Of a DNA stretch of 64,000 nt, positions 24,744 to 33,269 are shown in pieces. Both the position numbers and the translations under genes were made by a program. This DNA comes from CAZKBP01 sp964551015. Its GTDB lineage: Bacteria; Bacteroidota; Bacteroidia; Cytophagales; Microscillaceae. The notes below the pieces were generated by a model, which did no database searches, was not told the DNA's origin, and was given only the letters and a program-made list of their open reading frames with translations. The stretch covers positions 38,606-102,605 of the forward strand of contig CAZKBP010000021.1 in the NCBI GenBank assembly GCA_964551015.1. The letters run 5' to 3'. How positions within the stretch are numbered: position 1 is the stretch's first letter; each line of letters begins with the position of its first letter.

Positions 24744-25304
24744 TTGAATACCATGATACCATTGAATTTACTACCCAGTCTATTGGTCTGGCTCTTGATG
24801 CTCAGCCCTGGCAATACCTATTATCAAGTGAATGTGGAGGATAGCCAACTCCACTGGACAGGTAAAGCCGCCGTGGGTGATTACCAAGTCAAAGGGCAAC
24901 TCAAGCTTAAAGAGGGTCATCTCGAGATCGAAGAAAAACAAATCAAGGGCGGGCGTTTTGTGATTGATATGACCAGTCTTCAATCTGAGATGCCTCCCGT
25001 CACGGCTCATCTAAAAACCAAGGATTTCTTTGAGGTAAAAAAATACCCGACCGCTTCTTTCGAAATTTTGTCGGCTCAACCCGCAAAAGGCCATTATGAA
25101 GTAAGCGGAAAGCTTCGTATTAAAAACAAAGAACAAGAAATTTCTTTTCCCGCTCAAATTGACTTCCAAGAAGATCAAGTACAAGTGCAAGCCAAATTGG
25201 CTGTTGATCGTACGGCCTTTGGCATCAAGACTTTTATGAAAGGAGATCAGGCCATTGATCGCTTTTTTGATTTGGAAATTAATTTGAAAGCAAAAAAGAA
25301 GTAA
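24744..25304 (+). CDS. YceI family periplasmic lipid-binding protein
   Basis: A 186-residue exported protein with an N-terminal signal and one YceI beta barrel: the opening YQVNVEDSQLHWTGKAAVG, the GGRFVIDMTSL strand, the LKTKDFFEVKKYP motif with the conserved F-F-x-V-x-x-Y/F-P, and the closing DRTAFGI. YceI proteins bind isoprenoid or amide lipids in an extended cavity and are often found with electron carriers or stress functions. It lies between a small secreted protein gene and a convergent lysozyme-like gene. No ligand can be inferred here. Confidence 0.9.
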   Translation: MNTMIPLNLLPSLLVWLLMLSPGNTYYQVNVEDSQLHWTGKAAVGDYQVKGQLKLKEGHLEIEEKQIKGGRFVIDMTSLQSEMPPVTAHLKTKDFFEVKKYPTASFEILSAQPAKGHYEVSGKLRIKNKEQEISFPAQIDFQEDQVQVQAKLAVDRTAFGIKTFMKGDQAIDRFFDLEINLKAKKK

Positions 25305-25314
25305 GCGGTCAAGG

Positions 25315-25378
25315 TTCAGTTCTCAGCTTTCTGCTCGCCTGACCATTTCGTGTTTCAGAAGCAGCGCTGAGGACTGAA
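25315..25378. terminator. inverted repeat between convergent genes
   Basis: TTCAGTTCTCAGC (25315-25327) pairs with GCTGAGGACTGAA (25366-25378) with one G-T pair, over a 38-nt loop. It lies between the YceI stop and the stop of the lysozyme-like gene. The motif resembles the repeat at 140-216 and may be a dispersed element rather than a simple terminator. Confidence 0.5.
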
Positions 25379-25387
25379 GGCCAAAAG

Positions 25388-26125
25388 CTATTCATCAAAA
25401 ATCGCGGGTAGGTAGCGCACATACACATCATAGGCAATGTCTGTGTAAGCATATTGCTGACCTCGGTAGCCCGGCCCGAAAGGAAAGGTTCGCTTTGTGA
25501 TCCACGATTGAATATCTGCCTCAGCGTGGTCAAAACCTCGATTATAAGTAGCAGCCACAAAACGAATCTGGCTTTCTTGATCTGTCCAGGCCTGCGGAAA
25601 CTTATGCTTCACCACGGCATAAAAAGCTCCTAAATAGCGAATCTGCCAAGACAAATCCTTCATCCGACGGAGGCGTTCTTGGCGAATTGCTCGAGCCGAG
25701 CTAGCCTCGAGATGAGTAATGTCCGCGTGCTGGCGCATACGATGTTTTTGCACATATAACTCCAATGACTCTACGAAAGAAGGCTTCATCTGAAAACGCC
25801 CAATGGAAAAATTAGCGTACTGCGCCCCAAAACGGGTGTAGAGCGTTTCCAGAGAAGCGGTTTCCAATAGATTACTTACCTCCGAAAAGCGCACCACCTC
25901 TGGGAAAACAACAGCCATGATAATTTTCAGCTCTTCGGGCGGGAGGTTTAGTGTGCTTTTTATGAGGATTTTATGTTCTCGCAAAAAATCTAATGCTCCT
26001 TGATAATCCTGATGGTAGGCACGCTCAAAGTCCTGCGCCGTCTGCGCTCTGATGGGCATCCAGATGCAAAGGCTATATACAAAACCAGCGAAGCTTAGCT
26101 TTTTGAGCAGAATACTTAGGTTCAT
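25388..26125 (-). CDS. exported lysozyme/transglycosylase-like protein
   Basis: A 245-residue protein with a signal peptide (residues 1-27, PIRAQ). The mature part is almost all helical. IMAVVFPEVVRFS places a Glu where lytic transglycosylases carry the catalytic acid, and the later phrase FSIGRFQMKPSF matches the S-x-G-x-x-Q-x-x-P motif of SLT-type enzymes. The C-terminal AATYNRGF and QYAYTDIAYDVY also resemble the transglycosylase core. I call it a possible muramidase at moderate confidence because the family is recognised by pattern only. It starts 43 nt after the DUF1643 gene on the same strand. Confidence 0.6.
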   Translation of the reverse strand: MNLSILLKKLSFAGFVYSLCIWMPIRAQTAQDFERAYHQDYQGALDFLREHKILIKSTLNLPPEELKIIMAVVFPEVVRFSEVSNLLETASLETLYTRFGAQYANFSIGRFQMKPSFVESLELYVQKHRMRQHADITHLEASSARAIRQERLRRMKDLSWQIRYLGAFYAVVKHKFPQAWTDQESQIRFVAATYNRGFDHAEADIQSWITKRTFPFGPGYRGQQYAYTDIAYDVYVRYLPAIFDE

Positions 26126-26168
26126 ATTTCAGGTGAGAAGTTATTAGATCAACTCTTTGCTTGAACAT

Positions 26169-26711
26169 TTATTGTGAACAGCCATTTTTCAAATAACTTT
26201 CCATACAAAAAGGCAAAAGCTTTTCCTGATAATGAAAGGCTTGTTTGCCCCTGGCCAGTGGATGCTTGGGATGCCCTTGCTTGGTGAAAGCTCCGGCTCG
26301 CAGCCATCGCACATTGGTAGAGCAAATTATTTGATAAATATCTTCCAAACAACGAGGTAAGTAACCACGACTCTCGATCAGATTGCCCCAAGCGCACCAA
26401 ATATATTCAAATGAGTACTCCTCGAATAAATTCTGAATGATCTGTTGATTCTCTCGATGCCAAGGGGCATAGGCTCTACGCGGTGGTAAATCTCTAATAA
26501 AGGTCGCCCTTTGTGGATAAATATTAAGCAAAAGCACGCCCGAAAACCCTTTCAACTGACTCATACGCTGCACTCTGGTCCAAGTCGGGTCAGTGCGCTG
26601 GTCAGAGGCCACACTAGGATTGATCCCAAAGACGACCAGCGTATTCCTTCCCATTTCCCCTTGACCCAAAGCATAACGAGCGCGATTATTGGCATTGCAA
26701 TGGTAGAGCAT
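26169..26711 (-). CDS. DUF1643 domain protein
   Basis: A 180-residue cytoplasmic protein with the DUF1643 pattern: FGINPSVASDQRTDPTWTRV near the start (N-P-S-x-A, D-x-T), then VLLLNIYPQRAT, and YIWCAWGNLIESRG in the middle. The family is small and often found with phage or mobile genes, but its biochemical role is not established. Here it sits between a TauD-like oxygenase and the lysozyme-like gene, in the same direction; no mobile gene is near. Confidence 0.85.
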   Translation of the reverse strand: MLYHCNANNRARYALGQGEMGRNTLVVFGINPSVASDQRTDPTWTRVQRMSQLKGFSGVLLLNIYPQRATFIRDLPPRRAYAPWHRENQQIIQNLFEEYSFEYIWCAWGNLIESRGYLPRCLEDIYQIICSTNVRWLRAGAFTKQGHPKHPLARGKQAFHYQEKLLPFCMESYLKNGCSQ

Positions 26712-26877
26712 GGTTTGAATTAAAAATTACGGATGGCAAAATTACAAATTACGCCATAGTTTTCCGTGGCTCTGCTTCCCAGTTTCTCCTACCAATCCAT
26801 CTCTATAATTTGTAAACTATGTTTAGATAAGCCATTCAGAGGTATACACGGAGCGTGGAGCTATAAGATAGCTACCT

Positions 26878-27957
26878 TCAGTCCGTCCAAGCGACCATAA
26901 TATTGCGCGGCCCCTGAAAAGGCATTCGACCGTGTGCCGTGCTGAAATTATCAATCGCCAGAATATCACCTCGTTGCCACGAGAAAAACACCATATTTTC
27001 CCAAATTACTTCCAAAAGATGCGCTATATAATCGCGGGGAATCTCCGTACCATCGGCAAAAGTAACGTGCATCTCGTGGTCATAAGTATTTTTTAAGGTT
27101 CGGTTGAATCTGGTCATCCCTTTCAGAAAAGTCGCTAAAAAATGCCTTTGCCATCGGTTTTGTCTTTGGGCAATGTGCTGATACTCGATGGCAGGTGCCG
27201 CATTGTGAAAAACTTGGGCGTGGTTAAACCAGACTTTTTCTCCAGTCTCGGGATGCGTTTTTATGGCTTCTTGGTCATTCAATAGCGTCAGGCGATCATT
27301 TTCTTGCCAGATCAAGCTCAGCGCTTGCTCCTGACACTGGCGAATTACTTCCGCTTTGTCCTTGGTTTTGAACATATCGTCCCAGCGTTTTTGGCTAATT
27401 GACCAATTGGTTTTGGATTGAGGCCCATAATAATTACGGATATTCAAAATGCCTCTTTGCTCGAACTCAGCTCGAATCTCCGGGTCTAATTGGCGATAAA
27501 CCTGCCGAAAATCAGTCAAAGGCGTTTCTCCTCCTACCTGGGGAGCCGTTTCACAAAAGAAGAATACCCGTCGAGGCGCACTTTTGAGGAAACTCATTTC
27601 ACAATGTTGCATAATCGGATAATGAGGAGGCAATTCGCTGGCCGAAAAAGTGTAAGTAGTATTGATATTCCGAGGCGAGGTTCCGTAGTAACGACTCTGC
27701 AGCTTTGGATCAATGGTGAGCGCAATTTGCTCAAAATCTAATGGTGTATAAGTATGAAATCCCCTGAGGAGAATCGCTCCGTGTTCCGCGATTTTTTGCT
27801 TGACCCAATCCTGATGCGTATGGAGGAGGTTCTTGAGCGAATCGGAGGTGGCCTGAGTAGCCTCAACTGGCTTTATCAGCAAGGGTAGGCCATTTTTACT
27901 TTCAGGAAGTACCTCTATTTGGCATCCTAGAATCTTTTCAAAAGTGGTCGTTTGCAT
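26878..27957 (-). CDS. TauD/SyrP-like non-heme iron, 2-oxoglutarate-dependent oxygenase
   Basis: A 359-residue cytoplasmic enzyme. The iron triad reads as H-x-E in QHCEMSF (near residue 118) and the distal His in TAHGRMPF (residue about 345), followed by the 2-oxoglutarate Arg in GPR. The glutamate in place of the usual aspartate (HxE) is typical for the SyrP/clavaminate-type branch. The middle contains FFCETAPQVGGETPLTDFR and the NHAQVFHN motif. Known members hydroxylate amino acids, often on a carrier protein. No peptide synthetase or other pathway gene is adjacent, so the substrate is unknown. Confidence 0.85.
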   Translation of the reverse strand: MQTTTFEKILGCQIEVLPESKNGLPLLIKPVEATQATSDSLKNLLHTHQDWVKQKIAEHGAILLRGFHTYTPLDFEQIALTIDPKLQSRYYGTSPRNINTTYTFSASELPPHYPIMQHCEMSFLKSAPRRVFFFCETAPQVGGETPLTDFRQVYRQLDPEIRAEFEQRGILNIRNYYGPQSKTNWSISQKRWDDMFKTKDKAEVIRQCQEQALSLIWQENDRLTLLNDQEAIKTHPETGEKVWFNHAQVFHNAAPAIEYQHIAQRQNRWQRHFLATFLKGMTRFNRTLKNTYDHEMHVTFADGTEIPRDYIAHLLEVIWENMVFFSWQRGDILAIDNFSTAHGRMPFQGPRNIMVAWTD

Positions 27958-28424
27958 AAATATTTGCTTGAGATTGGAAGATATTGCTTAAAAAGGTATT
28001 GCTAGCAAGCAGTAGGCAGGGTTTATTCCTAGCTCATGGGGCAAGATAAAAATAATTTTATTTTTTCTCTAAGAAATGCTATAATTTACTTAAGAATAGT
28101 TTGAGAGGAGGGCAATTTTTTGCTTCAAAAGAAGTTATTAATTTGAAGCATTCTCAGAAAACATACAAATCAGCTTTTGAAAATAGAGTTACCTTTTATC
28201 CACAAATCGGATTCATAGGTAAAGACAACAGAAACTATCCGCTAAAAAATTCGTTCTCATAAGAAAGGGAACTTATTATCAGCTTGAAAAGTTTTTAACA
28301 TATCAGTAACAAATCTTCACGAAGGAAAAACCTCTTAATCCATCAAAAATAAAGATAAGCACATATGGCTTATCCTTATCCAATTTTTGTTTGAAGATAA
28401 TTTAAAATATTTATAAATTACTTG

Positions 28425-28559
28425 TTAGGTGAGCCTCTGTGCGCAGACTTGCGATTCAAGCACACAAAGACTTTCATTTTGTATAGTATAGTTTAGATTT
28501 AGTTTAATCAAATTAGTTAACAAACACTTATTCTGAAATTCGGAGTAAGTGTTTTTTTT
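28425..28559 (+). ncRNA. candidate small RNA
   Basis: Inferred transcript of about 135 nt. A TTTG (28390) and TATAAATT (28412) promoter pair with 18-nt spacing precedes it, and a strong terminator ends it. The 5' part can form the stem TGTG-CTTG-loop-CAAG-CACA (about 28439-28467). It does not match tRNA, SRP, 6S or tmRNA patterns that I can recognise. It could instead be an untranslated leader. Confidence 0.35.
28522..28559 (+). terminator. strong intrinsic terminator
   Basis: AAACACTTATTCTG (28522-28535) pairs with the sequence at 28541-28554 (two G-T pairs), with a 5-nt loop, followed by a run of eight or more T. No protein gene on the plus strand ends nearby, which points to a small RNA. 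Confidence 0.8.
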
Positions 28560-28933
28560 GATTTATATACAAGTACTAAACCGCACACACCGACTGGAGA
28601 AAAAAAATAAATAAATATTCATAATATTTTGTAAGCCCCTCGTAATCAGCGACAAAAATCTCATTCCTCAAACAAAAAACTTCCGAACCTTCCAAACACA
28701 AACTCTCTGACTCATCAGCAAGTTAAAAAACAAGATTAATCATCTTCCATACATAAATCCATCCCTGATCTTCTTGCAGGATGCTCGGGTCAAAGCCCAA
28801 ACCCAATGACCCATGATTCTTAGATTCTTAGGTTTCTGATGTAAGTGTTAACATGTAACACATATTCTCTTTTAAGGCATAATTTCATTAATTTTAACAA
28901 AAGTCTGAACTGTATTGATTAAACTATACGCAT

Positions 28934-29392
28934 ATGGCAACTTATAATCTAAACATCAACGGAAAAAAACAACAGGTAGATGTGGCCGAAGATACCCCCA
29001 TGCTGTGGGTGCTTCGAGATCATCTCGGCTTAGTAGGTACGAAGTATGGCTGTGGCATTGCCCAGTGTGGGGCTTGTACGATCCATCTCGAGGGAACGGC
29101 CGTGCGCTCTTGTCAACTACCTGTCTCTAGGGTAGGCGATAAAACCATCACGACCATTGAAGGCTTGTCTGAAAATGGCGACCACCCCGTACAAGCTGCT
29201 TGGCTAGAACACGATGTCGCGCAATGTGGCTATTGCCAGGCAGGACAAATCATGAACGCGGCGGCTTTTCTAAAATCCAATCCCAGCCCAAGCGATGCTG
29301 ACATCGAGGCCGCCATGAACGGCAACCTCTGCCGCTGTGCTACTTATACGCGTATCAAAAGAGCCATCAAGACAGCAGCCACCAACGCTTAG
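28934..29392 (+). CDS. (2Fe-2S)-binding subunit of a molybdenum hydroxylase (isoquinoline 1-oxidoreductase alpha type)
   Basis: A 152-residue protein with the two [2Fe-2S] sites of the xanthine dehydrogenase family small subunit. The plant-type site is YGCGIAQCGACTIH with the fourth Cys in VRSC; the second site is CGYCQAGQIMNAAAF and NLCRCATYTRIKRAI. It transfers electrons from the molybdopterin subunit encoded 70 nt downstream. There is no signal peptide; it could be carried out with the Tat-dependent partner. The substrate assignment to isoquinoline follows the family name only and is uncertain. Confidence 0.9.
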   Translation: MATYNLNINGKKQQVDVAEDTPMLWVLRDHLGLVGTKYGCGIAQCGACTIHLEGTAVRSCQLPVSRVGDKTITTIEGLSENGDHPVQAAWLEHDVAQCGYCQAGQIMNAAAFLKSNPSPSDADIEAAMNGNLCRCATYTRIKRAIKTAATNA

Positions 29393-29462
29393 GCTTGCTC
29401 TTGATAGTAAGTGGCCCTTCTTTTCTCCTCAAATTGATTATGAATTAAAAAAAAACTAAAAT

Positions 29463-31745
29463 ATGTCTATTGTCAAAACTTCTATTGGTAGACGCTCCTT
29501 CCTGAAAGCTTCCGCCCTCGCTGGTGGAGGTATGATGCTCAGCTTCTCTTGGTTATCTTCTTGTCAATCTAAGCCCGAGCAGGCACTCACAATGCCTGAC
29601 GAATGGTTCGAGCTGAATGGCTTTTTGAAAATCGGGGAAAATGGCCTCACCACCATCATGTCTCCCAACCCTGAAATCGGTCAAAACGTGAAAACTTCTA
29701 TGCCCATGATCGTGGCCGAGGAATTGGATATAGATTGGAAAAACGTGGTCGTAGAGCAAGCCCCTCTCAATACCGATGTATTCACCCGCCAAATCGCGGG
29801 CGGTAGTCAATCTATCCGTCAAGGTTGGGAAGGACTGCGCCTGGCCGGAGCCACCGCACGCCGAATGCTGATAGAAGCCGCAGCTCAAGCTTGGGAGGTG
29901 CCCGCCGAAGAAATTAGCACCGAAGCAGGCGTTTTAAAACACGAAAAAAGTGGCAAATCTGCTGGCTACGGTGAGATGGCCTCTGCCGCTACCCAGGTAG
30001 CTGTGCCCGAAGAGGTGGTTTTGAAAGAGGTCAAGAATTTCAAAATCATCGGAACGCCTCGCCAAAACGTGGACGGCTCCAAAATCGTAACGGGACAGCC
30101 TCTCTACGGCCTAGACTACCAACGGGAAGGCATGCTTATCGCCATGATCGTCCAGCCACCTGCCTTTGGAATGAAATTAAAATCGGTAGAAAGTGCCAAG
30201 GCCAAGTCTATGCCCGGGATCAAAGATGTTTTTACCATCCAAGCCTACCAAGAAGATCAGAAAACCAATGCCTTTGATGCCACAGCCATTCCTGAGCTAG
30301 TCGTAGTAGTGGGTGAATCTACTTGGCAAGTCATGAAAGCCAAAAAAGCACTCGAACTAGAATGGGAATCGGCTGAAGCCTACACCAAAACCTTTATGGG
30401 CTTCAGAGGAGATGAGCAATCAGTCAATGTGCCCGCTGGTTTGGAAAGTACAGATAGCCATTATGCCAAAATGGACGAATTGGCTAGCAAACCCGCCCAA
30501 GAAGTCCGCAAAGATGGAAACCCCGAAGCAGCCTTTGCCAAGGCGGCTCAGGTCATCGAGCGTACTTACACGGCTCCCTTCCTAGCCCATAATACGATGG
30601 AGCCTATGAATTTCTTTGCCCACGTTACAAATGACCAAGCTGAACTCGTGGGACCAATTCAAACCCCAGAATTTGTAGAAAAAAGTGTTTCCGCGCGTCT
30701 GGGCTTGCCCTTAGAAAAAATTGATATCCAAATGACCCGTATGGGTGGTGGTTTTGGGAGAAGGCTTTACGGACACTTCGTGGTAGAAGCGGCCGTCATT
30801 TCCCAAAAAATGAAAGCTCCCATCAAGCTAATTTATACCCGTGAAGATGATATGACGCAGGGTACTTATCGCCCTTCTTACATGGTGACCTATCGCGCCG
30901 CCTTGGATAAGGATGATAACTTGACGGCTTTTCACGTCAAAGCAGGTGGGATTCCCGAAAGTCCGCTCTTTGCCAATCGCTTCCCCGCCGGAGCCGTAGA
31001 GAATTACCTAGCCGAAGAATGGTCAGCAGAGTCTAATATTACCATTGGTGCTTATCGCGCGCCAAGATCTAATTTCATTGCCGGAGCTGAGCAATCTTTC
31101 TTAGATGAAGTGGCCGAAGCCGCTGGCAAAGACCCCATTGATTTCCGCCTAGAGCTTTTCGATAAGGCGATGAAAAACCCTGTGGGTGAAAACAACGATT
31201 ATGAAGCTGCGCGTTATGCAGGGGTGCTCAAATTAGTCAGAGAGAAATCTGGTTGGGACCAAAAACAAGACAATCTTCACCGAGGGGTTACGGCGTATTA
31301 TTGTCATAACTCTTATATTGCGCAGGTATTAGATCTGACGATGGAGGATCAAAAGCCCGTCATCCAGAAAGTCTACTGCGCCGTAGATTGTGGTATCGTT
31401 GTCAACCCAATCGCGGCTACCAATCTGGTAGAAGGGGGCACGGTAGATGGTATCGGGATGGCTGCTTACGGTGGTTTGACCTTCAAAGAGGGCGTACCCG
31501 AACAAAGCAATTTTGATAAATATCGCTTGATTCGCCACCGAGAAGCACCCAAAGACATAGAGGTGCATTTCGTACAAAATGACATAGACCCCACGGGTCT
31601 GGGTGAGCCCCCTACTCCTCCTGTGGTGGCCGCTTTGGCGAATGCCTTGTATCGGGCCACGGGTCAGCGTTATTATAATCAGCCTTTCTTGGCGGAGAAA
31701 CCGCAGATATTAGCGCAACTTGCCAGTGAAGAAGGAAAAGCTTAA
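29463..31745 (+). CDS. molybdopterin-binding subunit of an isoquinoline 1-oxidoreductase-type enzyme
   Basis: A 760-residue protein of the xanthine dehydrogenase large-subunit family (IorB branch). Residues 8-30 carry a twin-arginine signal (GRRSFLKASALAGG). The molybdopterin-binding features include RMGGGFGRRLYGH, IGAYRAPRSN and the catalytic Glu in TGLGEPPTP. It pairs with the small iron-sulfur subunit upstream, forming a periplasmic or membrane-associated hydroxylase that oxidises an aldehyde or N-heterocycle. Maturation genes (CoxF/XdhC-like, moco synthesis) are not in the window. An aquaporin gene follows after a terminator. Confidence 0.9.
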   Translation: MSIVKTSIGRRSFLKASALAGGGMMLSFSWLSSCQSKPEQALTMPDEWFELNGFLKIGENGLTTIMSPNPEIGQNVKTSMPMIVAEELDIDWKNVVVEQAPLNTDVFTRQIAGGSQSIRQGWEGLRLAGATARRMLIEAAAQAWEVPAEEISTEAGVLKHEKSGKSAGYGEMASAATQVAVPEEVVLKEVKNFKIIGTPRQNVDGSKIVTGQPLYGLDYQREGMLIAMIVQPPAFGMKLKSVESAKAKSMPGIKDVFTIQAYQEDQKTNAFDATAIPELVVVVGESTWQVMKAKKALELEWESAEAYTKTFMGFRGDEQSVNVPAGLESTDSHYAKMDELASKPAQEVRKDGNPEAAFAKAAQVIERTYTAPFLAHNTMEPMNFFAHVTNDQAELVGPIQTPEFVEKSVSARLGLPLEKIDIQMTRMGGGFGRRLYGHFVVEAAVISQKMKAPIKLIYTREDDMTQGTYRPSYMVTYRAALDKDDNLTAFHVKAGGIPESPLFANRFPAGAVENYLAEEWSAESNITIGAYRAPRSNFIAGAEQSFLDEVAEAAGKDPIDFRLELFDKAMKNPVGENNDYEAARYAGVLKLVREKSGWDQKQDNLHRGVTAYYCHNSYIAQVLDLTMEDQKPVIQKVYCAVDCGIVVNPIAATNLVEGGTVDGIGMAAYGGLTFKEGVPEQSNFDKYRLIRHREAPKDIEVHFVQNDIDPTGLGEPPTPPVVAALANALYRATGQRYYNQPFLAEKPQILAQLASEEGKA

Positions 31746-31777
31746 TAACTAATCTTTACTGATTCACAAATCTTTTG

Positions 31778-31810
31778 AGGGATGTTCCGAGAGGAGCATC
31801 CCTTATTTTT
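31778..31810 (+). terminator. intrinsic terminator
   Basis: AGGGATG-TCC pairs with GGA-CATCCCT around a GAGA tetraloop (31778-31803), followed by TATTTTTT. It ends the molybdenum hydroxylase operon and separates it from the aquaporin gene. Confidence 0.88.
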
Positions 31811-31899
31811 TGATCTGATTTTTAAAATAATATTACTTAATTGCCTCACGGAAAATCATTCCTCGAAACAAATTACTGTCTATACTAATCTCTTTTACG

Positions 31900-32616
31900 A
31901 TGGAAAATAACGTTTTACTAGGCGAATTTTTTGGTACACTCATCTTGATTTTGCTGGGCAATGGCACCGTAGCCAACATTACCCTTTCTCAATCCAAGGC
32001 AGAAAACAGCAACTGGATGGTACTCACTACGGGTTGGGGCTTTGCGGTGATGATGGGCGTATTCGTGGCGTTGGCCTTTGGTGCCCCTGCTCACCTCAAT
32101 CCAGCCGTTACGATTGGTTCGGCGGTAGTCAGTGGTAATTATTCTGATCTATTGCCTTTTGTGGCGGTTCAACTCTTAGGAGCTTTTCTGGGTAGCGTGC
32201 TGGTGTGGGTGCATTATTTCCCTCACTGGAAGCTAACCTCAGACCCGGCGACGAAGTTAGGTTGTTTTGCCACGGCTCCCGCGATTGAGAACCGCTGGAT
32301 GAATATCGTTAGTGAAGTCATTGGCACTTTTGTGTTGGTAGTCGGGGTGGGAGCGATTTTCGCGGGAGATTTAGCTCCGGGGATGGGACCTTTCTTGGTA
32401 GGAGCTTTGGTGTGGGGGATTGGCCTCTCTCTGGGGGGAACCACGGGCTACGCCATCAATCCGGCTCGGGATTTAGGGCCTCGTCTCGCGCATCAGATCT
32501 TGCCCATTCCCGGCAAGGGTTCTTCTAATTTTTCCTATGGGGTCATTCCCGTGCTTGGGCCGGCCGTGGGCGGTGCTCTGGGCGGTTTGTTTATGGTGGT
32601 GTTTCCAGTGTTTTGA
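31900..32616 (+). CDS. aquaporin/glycerol facilitator (MIP family)
   Basis: A 238-residue membrane channel with both Asn-Pro-Ala boxes: HLNPAVTIG (near residue 68) and AINPARDLGPR (near 186). The Asp in the second box after NPAR is characteristic of glycerol facilitators, and six hydrophobic helices are visible. It moves glycerol, water or other small neutral solutes. No glycerol kinase gene is next to it. It ends at the truncated response-regulator region. Confidence 0.92.
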   Translation: MENNVLLGEFFGTLILILLGNGTVANITLSQSKAENSNWMVLTTGWGFAVMMGVFVALAFGAPAHLNPAVTIGSAVVSGNYSDLLPFVAVQLLGAFLGSVLVWVHYFPHWKLTSDPATKLGCFATAPAIENRWMNIVSEVIGTFVLVVGVGAIFAGDLAPGMGPFLVGALVWGIGLSLGGTTGYAINPARDLGPRLAHQILPIPGKGSSNFSYGVIPVLGPAVGGALGGLFMVVFPVF

Positions 32617-33269
32617 GGTAGAGTGCCTAAAAAAGCCCAAGCGGTTTGCTTCCACGGATTTTTCACGGAGTGAGGTCAGTCGGGGGACTGGATTCAAACT
32701 TTTTTAATTAGACCTGATACTGGCCTCCACTTTCAGTACAATCGTTGAGAAATCGGTACTACAACATTGGATCAATTCTATCTCTAATAATCGGAGTGGC
32801 GTTTTCGATTATGGAGAATGGTTATTATCTCGACGATCGGGTTTCGCAAGCGATGCTCAAGGGCTTGAAAAAAAGAAAGCTCCCCCACCGAAGCTAGATC
32901 ATCACATCCAGATTACACCCCGAGAAACGGAGATCTTGGATTTGATTTTGAAAGAATTCACCACGCAGGACATCGCAGATCAGCTTTGTATCAGCACCCG
33001 AACCGTGGAAACACATCGCAAGAACTTATTAGAAAAGTTTGGAGTCAAGAATACGGTAGGTTTGGTAATCCGGGCGGTGCAATTGGGTTTCTGGGAGGTA
33101 TGAGTCTTACTACCGAGTAAAGGTAGTTCGGTTCCACCTTACGTGGGCTCAGGTGTTTTTGTAAAGAAGCGAAAGCCTGATACAATGATTTGCCTAAAGT
33201 TTATCTTTAAGCTGCAAAAGCCCTCTTTCGTTGCTAAATCACAATTCCAAACAAATCAATCTCAGTTGG
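32617..33269. other. 653-bp region between genes holding only the regulator remnant
   Basis: Apart from the remnant at 32811-33103 there is a short stem (CAGTC/GACTG, 32677-32690) followed by a T run near 32700, perhaps the end of the aquaporin transcript, and no other feature that I can support. Confidence 0.5.
32811..33103 (+). pseudogene. remnant of a LuxR/NarL-type response regulator, frameshifted and truncated
   Basis: Two frames together encode a typical response-regulator tail. The first (32811-32897) reads MENGYYLDDRVSQAMLKGL, the linker that follows a receiver domain in Bacteroidota regulators, and stops at TAG 32895-32897. The second, shifted by two bases, runs to TGA 33101-33103 and contains the NarL helix-turn-helix (TPRETEIL, ADQLCISTRTVETHRKN, LLEKFGVKN, VIRAVQLG). 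The shift lies near homopolymers A7/C5 at 32870-32885. The receiver domain is not found upstream, so the gene is truncated as well, and a sequencing error alone would not restore it. Confidence 0.8.

Larger units (their letters stand above)
27958..28933. other. 976-bp intergenic region with hairpins, no protein gene
   Basis: No open frame with coding character is seen on either strand. The sequence is AT-rich and carries at least three hairpins: a 7-bp stem at 28354-28374 (GATAAGC/GCTTATC), a nested stem at about 28439-28467, and a strong terminator at 28522-28555. A promoter-like pair (TTTG 28390-28393, TATAAATT 28412-28419) precedes the last two. The rest, up to the molybdenum hydroxylase start, shows nothing definite. 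Confidence 0.5.

Noticed and set aside
28425..28470. tRNA-like fold in the 976-bp gap
   Set aside because: No T loop (TTCGA) or acceptor stem can be formed.
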